A stretch of DNA of 64,000 nucleotides from the NCBI GenBank assembly GCA_951213105.1, contig OX578136.1:67740230-67804229 (forward strand). The letters run 5' to 3'. The stretch comes from Amaurobius ferox. Lineage: Eukaryota > Arthropoda > Arachnida > Araneae > Amaurobiidae. Each line of letters opens with the position of its first letter. Positions within the stretch are counted from its first letter, which is position 1. The position numbers were made by a program, and so were the translations under genes. Positions 57,430 through 64,000 of this stretch are shown here, in pieces. Below the pieces are notes generated by a model. The model was not told the DNA's origin. It did no database searches and saw nothing but the letters and a program-made list of their open reading frames with translations.

Positions 57430-58310
57430 TTGTTTATTTGATTTTCTAAAATAAATGTTCGAAAAACAGGGTACTTCTCCGTGATCCGTTCACTCCAAAA
57501 ATTGATAGGTCTCTCATGTTCATCGATTGAAATATTCACCTCAAATTTCATTCGATTTGCTCCATTTATTCGTGAGATATAGTTGAAAACTCCATGTAGA
57601 AAATGTTGACTCCATCATGTAGAAAAGCAACTCGTGATAATTTTGAAGTAAGGATGTCCATTCATTTCGAATTTAAACTATTTATAAAGCATGCACTCAA
57701 TTGATAATAGTGAGTTTATTTTATTTTTCCCGATTGTTCCATTTTAGATAAAAAAAAAGCACATAAAAGAACGGTGCATGCCCACATCTTATAAAGAATA
57801 ACATTCGCATTAAAGAGCGATATTTATCGATTATATTACATATCTATTTCCTTAATGTTTTCATGTTGTTGTTGTTGAAAACCAGACCGTCCGACCTACC
57901 AGAAAGGTGTAAGGTAACTGTTTGAACGGTCGGGAAGCGCCACCCAATTTAGACCGGAACCTAATGTTTTCATGTGTAATTATGTCCCCTCCCCTCGTCG
58001 AAAAATAGGATCTAAAAAATAAGGGCTTTCCTTTGTCTCGTTCACCCCAACAGGCAATAGGCCTCTAGCGTTTACCAATTGAAATAATAATGACTACATT
58101 TTATTCGATATTATCAACTTGTTGTAAAGATATTGTTATCTACAGAGACATAGACACACAGATAAAAATGGCTGGTCCGTATTCAGGGATTCTCAAAACG
58201 TGTATATCCATCAAAATACAAGTGTTTGATTTTTTTAACTCATCCCAAATATTTTTATATATTGTCATATACTATGTGCTGAAAGGAAAGTAAAAATATT
58301 CAGGTGCGAT
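57430..58310 (+). repeat. Fragments related to families A and B, with an inverted SINE-like scrap
   Basis: GATTTGCTCCATTTATTCGT-GAGATAT, GGCAATAGGCCTCTAGCGTT and the ending GCTGAAAGGAAAGTAAAA correspond to the 3' halves of these elements. The inverted SINE-like scrap at 57865-57960 (CCGACCTACCAGAAAGGTGT) is the partner of 14194-14259. The 67-codon frame at 58090-58293 is element sequence. Confidence 0.5.
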
Positions 58311-58791
58311 CAATTAATTTTCATTGAGGAAAGAGTAGGTATGGGTAGTGCCTAGTTAACGCATGGGCCTCCGAGGCTGCGGCCCTGGGCCCCCATATTT
58401 TAAGGGTCAAGAAGACTTTTCCTTGAATGAGAAAGAGGAGATACTGAAGTTCTTTTATACAGATGACACAGTAGGACAATAGCAAACGTTGAAAAGGATT
58501 TTGAAAAGGAGTCGATTACCTGTACGTAACCCCTAATAATATGGTCTAGCAAAACAGAATTTTTCTGGAAAAGTTTGTTTTCTACTGAAACAATCATCAG
58601 ACCTTCAATATATATTGTTTGTAAAATTCGTAAATTGTCTTGTTTTATTCTATCAATTTATTCCAGAGCGTTCTATCAATTTGCTTAGCGTTTCGTCGCT
58701 AAAATAATCATACAAAATTCCCTTCCATTTTATACATTTGTTCGAGAGATATCGTGCTCACAAATGCACATAGACAGACAGCATTGAAATA
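58311..58791. repeat. Possible hAT-like remnant and a family A/B scrap
   Basis: GGCTGCGGCCCTGGGCCCCC near 58373-58393 is typical of the subterminal part of hAT-type MITEs, but no second end was defined. GTTCGAGAGATATCGTGCTC near 58740 is an A/B-family phrase. Confidence 0.35.
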
Positions 58792-59807
58792 AAATCTAAT
58801 GTGAGCACCACATGACTTTCCCTGCAGACTCAAATTCATTTTCTCTTTATTTCTTTAATAATTCCTTAAATTGAGTTTAATTGCACAAAATAACACTGAA
58901 TTCAATTTTTGTTTTTATTTAGTAACTGGAAATTTAATTTTTTTCAAAAACGGCGTAACAGAAATGTAAAAAAAAAACCTCAAATATCTCAAGAACGGTT
59001 AGTCCTTGATTAATGGAGTTGGTCTTATTCTTTCCTCGTCAAAAATTACGCATAGAACTCGCATTTTATTGATACATTTGATCCTAGTCTTTTATTTCAG
59101 ATTTTAGCGTTTTTTGTGAGGCATTTTGTAAAAAAATACAGGTTTTACTCCTCCGAGTCGTACCAAAATCTAATCAGCACCATAATAACTTACAAGTGAC
59201 TCATCTACCAAATTTTATTAAATTTAACCAATTAATTTTTTAGCTAGAGTGGATACATCGATTTTTGCAGGCCATTTCGCAAAAAAAAAAAAAAAAAGGC
59301 AGGTTCTTTCATACCGAACCGTACCAAAATCTAATCAGCACCATGGTCACCCACAAGAGATTTACCCACCAAGTGTACCATTACGCGGTAGCTCACTGGT
59401 TAGCGCGCGGGAATTGCATTCGATAGATCCGGGTTCGATTCCCTCCGCTGGAAAAAGAAAAAACTGCCGCCGTGTTCACGCGGAGTACGATCACGTTAAA
59501 CATGTGGGTCCGTAAGTCCTCAGGGGTGCGGAACTAAACCTGTAAACCGAGAGGTAGGCCAGGTCCGCACTGCTGTCCCCAAGAGATTTACCTACCAAAT
59601 TTTTATGAAATTTGGTCCATTAATTGTTTTTTAGTTGAGAGTGGATACATATATTGCACACACACACACAGACGTCACGATAAAAATGGTTTTTTCGTGT
59701 TCTAGAGGTCCCAAAACGTGCATATCCGTCGAAAACTCGAGTTGCGATTTTCGACATGATTTCAATACTTTCTCTAAACATTACCATGTATTGCAGGGAA
59801 AGTAAAA
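58792..59807 (+). mobile_element. Dispersed element family B, near-complete copy interrupted by a SINE
   Basis: Begins AAAATCTAATGTGAGCACC, then ACATGACTTTCCCTGCAG; ends TACCATGTATTGCAGGGAAA and GTAAAA, so ACTTTCCCTGCA and TGCAGGGAAAGT form terminal inverted repeats. Inside: AATATCTCAAGAACGGTTAG, two tandem modules with GCCATTTCGCAAAAAA and TACCAAAATCTAATCAGCACC, a CA repeat and TCGAAAACTCGAGTTGCG. Its layout parallels family A, so the two are probably sister families. No open frame. Confidence 0.8.
59373..59579 (+). mobile_element. tRNA-derived SINE with 19-bp target duplication
   Basis: The A box TAGCTCACTGGTTAGCG (59389-59405) and B box GGGTTCGATTCCC (59430-59442) are correctly ordered and spaced as in a pol III tRNA promoter. 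A GC-rich body follows. The flanks CAAGAGATTTACC(C/T)ACCAA at 59354-59372 and 59580-59598 are a target duplication with one mismatch. It lies inside the family B element, giving the order of insertion. Not an intact tRNA gene. Confidence 0.9.
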
Positions 59808-60480
59808 TACCATCAAAGAAGTTGAAACAAACGGATAACCAAACCAACAGGAGCAGACAACCACTCCTTTGAAATTAATTCAATTTTCATTCACATTTGG
59901 TAACTGGACTTATTTTCAACAGTTACGGAGCAAAGAACTAAAATATCTCGAGAACGGCAAGTCCTAGTGTAAAATAAAAACATTTCTCTAATAGTTAGTT
60001 TTTATAGTTAAATTTATTAGTTATTTTAATATTCATTTTTAAAAGTAACACTTCTTTTGTTGCTAATAATGCCCGCTTGTGCAGTACAAAATTTCGCTTA
60101 GAAAAACCATACTAGGGCCTACATTTTGTATCAATTAATTAGAATTATTACAATTTAGAATCAAATACGGAAACTAACAAATATATTTGGTAGAAAGAAA
60201 AATCATTAATAAATAATTATTAATTAATAGTAAACAGTGAGAAACGAACTCAGAGACACACTAGTCAGAACAGGACCTGTGATCGCTTTCCACGAACTAG
60301 CTTATAATCACACACTAATATATAGCATTTTGTGCTTATAATCATGTTCATGTACAACTGTAAATCCATTCATATTACTTCCAAATTTCTCTATCTTCAG
60401 ATAAGCGAGAGGTCAGTTTTGACTTCTAGGCAATACAGAACATGTAACCAAAGAATACCGTGAGGATGTGAAAGAACTCC

Positions 60481-60511
<31 letters not shown>

Positions 60512-60740
60512 ACACACAAGAAAAAAAAAAAGATAACCGCCTTATTTCCTGCATTCCTTATTCAAGGACACGGGTCGGACCATTAGCATCTTCAATATGA
60601 GTTGAGGTGGTAATATGGTCTAACTTTGGGTCTGCCAGGAGAGTTTTTCTACAGCCAGGCGGACATTTGTTTACCCCCCGTGCTTTCTTTCTTTTTTTTT
60701 TAAGAATACTTAGTACTATATTTGACGTACTACTTTTCAA
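59808..60740. other. AT-rich DNA with a C19-(AC)n tract
   Basis: C19 at 60479-60497 runs straight into (AC)n to about 60519 and then an A-rich tract. AACTGGACTTATTTTCAACA and CTCGAGAACGGCAAGTCCTA near 59905-59965 are family B scraps. No gene supported. Confidence 0.5.
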
Positions 60741-62269
60741 TTTTATGCAATTTTTCAAATAAATTTATTTGAAAAACATGCAATATCTCAGGAACGGTTC
60801 AAGCTAGCTTTCTAAAGCTTGAATCATTTGTTTTATAATAAAAATTGCGTATAAAATAATAATTTATTTAACAATATTGAATGTTTTGTTAAATAAAATA
60901 TTGCTTTAATAATGTTTGTTAAATAATGTTTCAACTTTTTAAAAGTAAAATCAATTGAATTTATTGGAATAAAATTTTTAGGGTAGAGAAAAAATAATAT
61001 TCTTCTTTAAATTAAAAATTAAAAATTGAAAATTTAGAAATATTATATAAAAAAAGTAATTATAATTTGCATGTTTTATATGTCAATATTATGTCGATAA
61101 AATCATATGATATAATCAAACTAGTTTGAGGTTTCATTAAAGACAACATTAATAATATACTTGTATTCTAGGATTATTTAATTATTTTAATTCTCAATGG
61201 GACAAATTAATATATATTTATAAATTTATTATTATTTTTTTCAGAATTTTTAACAACTGTCTTGTTTTTAAAATTTTATTTTATAAGTTACATATATAAA
61301 TTAGTCTATACAATGATGTCATTTTAGTAATGACATCATGTACCCTAAATTTCATAAGATTTCATCAAACGGTTCTTAAAATATCATGCGCGCAAGTTCA
61401 AAAATCAGTGTTTTGAAATAAATACGATCAAAGTATATATTTATTGTTTGGTATTGTAGTATTTTTGATGTATTGTAATTTCTTAATATCTCTGGAAATA
61501 ATTAACAAAAAATACCAATGGTACCAAAATGTTCAGAAATGACCAGACTGTATAGCTAGATAATAAGAAAAAATTTGATATTTTCATGATTTTAAGGATA
61601 CAGTATCCCCTTCATTTATTTACACAGAAAATATTTTATACGTTTATTTCCAATAATATACAATTAAAATGAAAGTTACTTGGTCTTAAATTATTTGGGC
61701 AGACACTAACCGCAGACGCTTCACTACTGTCTGCGTGTCAAATTTCATAACCCGGCGCGATATGGTTATTGTTCTAAAGGCGTAATAAACACACAGATAG
61801 ACAAAGTTATATTCTCTTTTATAATTTTCCTTAGAGAATCAGATGTTTTCGAGTATTTTTTTTTTTTATTATTATTATGTTTGACCCCCGTCCCATCATC
61901 ATAGACATATACAGTAATATATCTATAATACAAACATATGATCCTAGACATATATTTCTTTACTTCTATGATAATCACTTAACTAGAGCCTCTACCCGCT
62001 ACTTTAAAATCGCCCGAGCTTAAAGACACGCCCAGTCAAACCCTGTGTACGTACATATGTTAGGGTGTATGTGTCCGCGGACACGATATCTCACGAACGA
62101 ATGATGCGTTTCGAATTATATTTATTATGATTTATAACCAGGGAATACTGCAATCGCATTCATTTTAGAGATGATTTTATTCATTTCAAACGTGCAGAAG
62201 ACACTCTACCACCTATTTTCGATTGAATATTTGAAAAAATCAAAACCAAAATCAACACTTTTAATAATG
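60741..62269. repeat. Diverged family A/B-like DNA
   Basis: GCAATATCTCAGGAACGGTT near 60780 and, inverted, GACACGATATCTCACGAACG near 62083 are family landmarks. Between them lies AT-rich DNA with TTTATTTTAT-type tracts and GTCTGCGTGTCAAATTTC near 61730. No coding frame supported. Confidence 0.4.
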
Positions 62270-63115
62270 ATAAAAAAAAAGTCATTTAAAGCGTAATTTT
62301 TACGAAATCAACGAAATATACAGACTGTAGAACGCTAGGATGAACCATTCTCAAGATATTGCATGATTTTCGAATAATTTTTTGATAACATCATTAAAAA
62401 AAATCAGACCTTTGAATACTGTTAAATAAAATAATTATTAAACCGTGCATGAGATATCGCACAATTTTCGAATAATTTTTTGAAAAAATCAGAACTTTTA
62501 GTACTGTTAAATAAAATATCATTAGAATGCTTGAATAGTGTTAAATAAAATGCCATTTGAACCGTTCACTAGATATTGTATGATTATCGAATAAATTTTG
62601 AAAATATCATTAAAATATCATTTCAAACATTAAAACGCTAGTATGAACCATTCTCGAGATATTGCAAGATTTTCGAATAGATTTATCAAAAAATCATTAA
62701 AAAATTAGACCTATGAATATTGTTTAATGAAAAATAATTTCAACCTACAAAATGCTAGCATGAACCGTTCTCGAGACATTGCACGATTTTCGAATGAATT
62801 TTTGAAAAAATCATTAAAAAAATCAGACCTTTGTATACAGTTAATTAAAATAAAATAATTTCAAACTTTAGAATGAACCATTTTCTGTATGATTTTCACA
62901 TAAATTTTTGAAAAATTGATTAACATATTAGACTTTTAAATACTGTTAACTAAAAAATTATCTCAAATTTTAGAACGCTAACATAACTGTTCTTGAGATA
63001 TTGCATGATTTTCGAATTTATTTTTGAAAAATTATTTCAAACTTTAGTGCTACCATGAACTATTCTTGAGATATTGCACATTTTTCAAATAAATTATATA
63101 AAATTAAAAAAATAG
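62270..63115 (-). repeat. Tandem array of about 113-bp monomers related to family A
   Basis: The phrase GAACC(A/G)TTCTC(G/A)AGATATTGC, then ATGATTTTCGAATAA, recurs at about 62341, 62440, 62557, 62646, 62761, 62875, 62988 and 63057. Most steps are 113-117 bp. Each monomer also has AATCAGACCTTTGAATACTG and TTAAATAAAAT. The core is the reverse complement of the family A internal phrase TGCAATATCTCGAGAACGGT, so the array arose by amplifying an internal piece of that element. Confidence 0.85.
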
Positions 63116-63478
63116 TGCATATTGTTATATAAGTTAAATTTCCATATGCAGTATTAGGCAACATTAGTCAGATCATTTCATTTACGAGAGAAGATATATA
63201 TATATACTTTTTTGTTATAGTTTTGTATTTAGAAGCTTAAAAATTTGCCAATAGTCAGTTATTTCAATTGATATTAATTAAATATCAATTTCATTTTGAT
63301 GAGGATTTTGCACAAGTATGAATACATAAATCATTCGTTTGGACTAGTAAGTTGCCAAAAGCTCCCAATTTAAATTGCCGTGGTGATAAAATAATTTAAT
63401 GCTGAAATCTTTGTGGATCTTGTACACAATGAGTTCGCTGTAATAGAAATAAAATCATTACATCAGGTAGGGTAAGTC

Positions 63479-63515
63479 AAAATCATGTGCTGCCCACATC
63501 ATATTTTTCACATAA
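63479..63515 (-). repeat. Inverted family A/B left end
   Basis: ATGTGCTGCCCACATCATAT is the reverse complement of the family leader TGATGTGGGCAGCACAT. With the monomer array to its left it suggests one expanded, minus-oriented element spanning roughly 62080-63515. Confidence 0.55.
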
Positions 63516-64000
63516 TGTATCAGTGCTTAAATTTTAACAGGGATACGAACATTCATTCTTGATTTATATCCACACCTCACATACATACATACACATACAG
63601 AGGGCCATAACATATTTTCAAAAAGTATTTAAAATATGTTCAAGAGGTCTTAAAATGTGCTTATCCGTCAAAATTTCGAATTCTGAAAATTTTCAGGAAA
63701 ACTATATATAATATAATATACCAGCATTGTTTTCTCAAAATTTTTAAAATTCGAAATTTTGGCAAATATACTAATGTTTTAAGATCCCCTGAACACATTT
63801 TGAACATTTTTGGAAAGATATATAAATAAACCATACAAACCTAATCTATTTCATAATGTCCTGTTAATTACACCAAATGTTGAGAGAGAGAGAAAAAATG
63901 CTCTTAATGCAGACAGATCTCTAAAGTATTCATAAATTGAATAGGCAGTGACATTTTATTTGCATTGAATGTATGTTTGTATTTTTGAAATTTGACATTA
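63516..64000. other. AT-rich DNA with a family B-like 3' scrap
   Basis: CAAGAGGTCTTAAAATGTGC, TTATCCGTCAAAATTTCG near 63640-63680 echo the family B 3' end. Nothing else supported to the window edge. Confidence 0.45.

Noticed and set aside
59385..59455. Functional tRNA gene
   Set aside because: The A and B boxes are present, but the cloverleaf is not complete and the unit continues into a SINE body with target duplications.

Overview
The window looks like AT-rich nuclear DNA from an animal, most likely an arthropod or other invertebrate. This is inferred from SINEs, pogo-, hAT- and Mutator-type MITEs, LTR elements, abundant microsatellites and the near absence of long open frames. The species cannot be named from the sequence. 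Only the first 5.3 kb carries a clear gene cluster; the rest is repeat-rich non-coding DNA with a few exon-like or decayed coding fragments.

Region 1-5322 is the right part of an integrated virus or Polinton/Maverick-like element. It holds five collinear plus-strand genes: a gene cut by the window edge, a small Cys/His protein, a 1407-codon protein-primed-type family B DNA polymerase (SAP-like start, OTU-like segment, zinc-knuckle array, exonuclease and polymerase motifs all present), a small helical protein and a small possible ssDNA-binding protein. All frames are open. Each of the four visible start codons lies at the same place in a nearly identical 20-nt motif, AAATGTTT(C/A)CTAATAAATG(G/A). 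It fuses stop-like TAA triplets, an AATAAA hexamer and a TAAATG initiator resembling poxvirus late promoters. This is the most interesting signal in the window. Nothing upstream of base 1 (integrase, capsid, terminal repeat) can be seen.

Region 5323-13500 holds the non-coding flank of that element, a tRNA-derived SINE, two long hairpins, a 0.9-kb dispersed element (family A), a degenerate tandem array, a 324-bp tandem duplication carrying a textbook histone-type 3' stem-loop, and a 540-bp foldback element with 224-bp arms and an 8-bp target duplication. Region 13500-18300 is a nest of local duplications, including a minisatellite with poly-G tracts that surrounds an exon-like segment. Region 18300-38230 is mostly unremarkable AT-rich DNA with a pogo-type MITE (22271-22824), another foldback repeat, copies of a dispersed family (C), a GC-rich insertion and several decayed coding fragments.

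Region 38230-54300 is dominated by transposons nested in each other. A minus-strand LTR element has 1.63-kb LTRs at 51166-52792 and 43538-45163, its 5' internal segment is repeated beyond the left LTR, a 1481-bp Mutator-like element (48348-49828) sits inside it, and 680 bp of flanking DNA is repeated on both sides. Region 54300-64000 holds more copies of families A, B and C, a SINE with clear target duplications inside a B element, and a tandem array of about 113-bp monomers that shares its core with family A.

Apart from the viral-type cluster, no complete host gene is supported. All calls come from reading the sequence; homology statements are recognition of family motifs, not search results.
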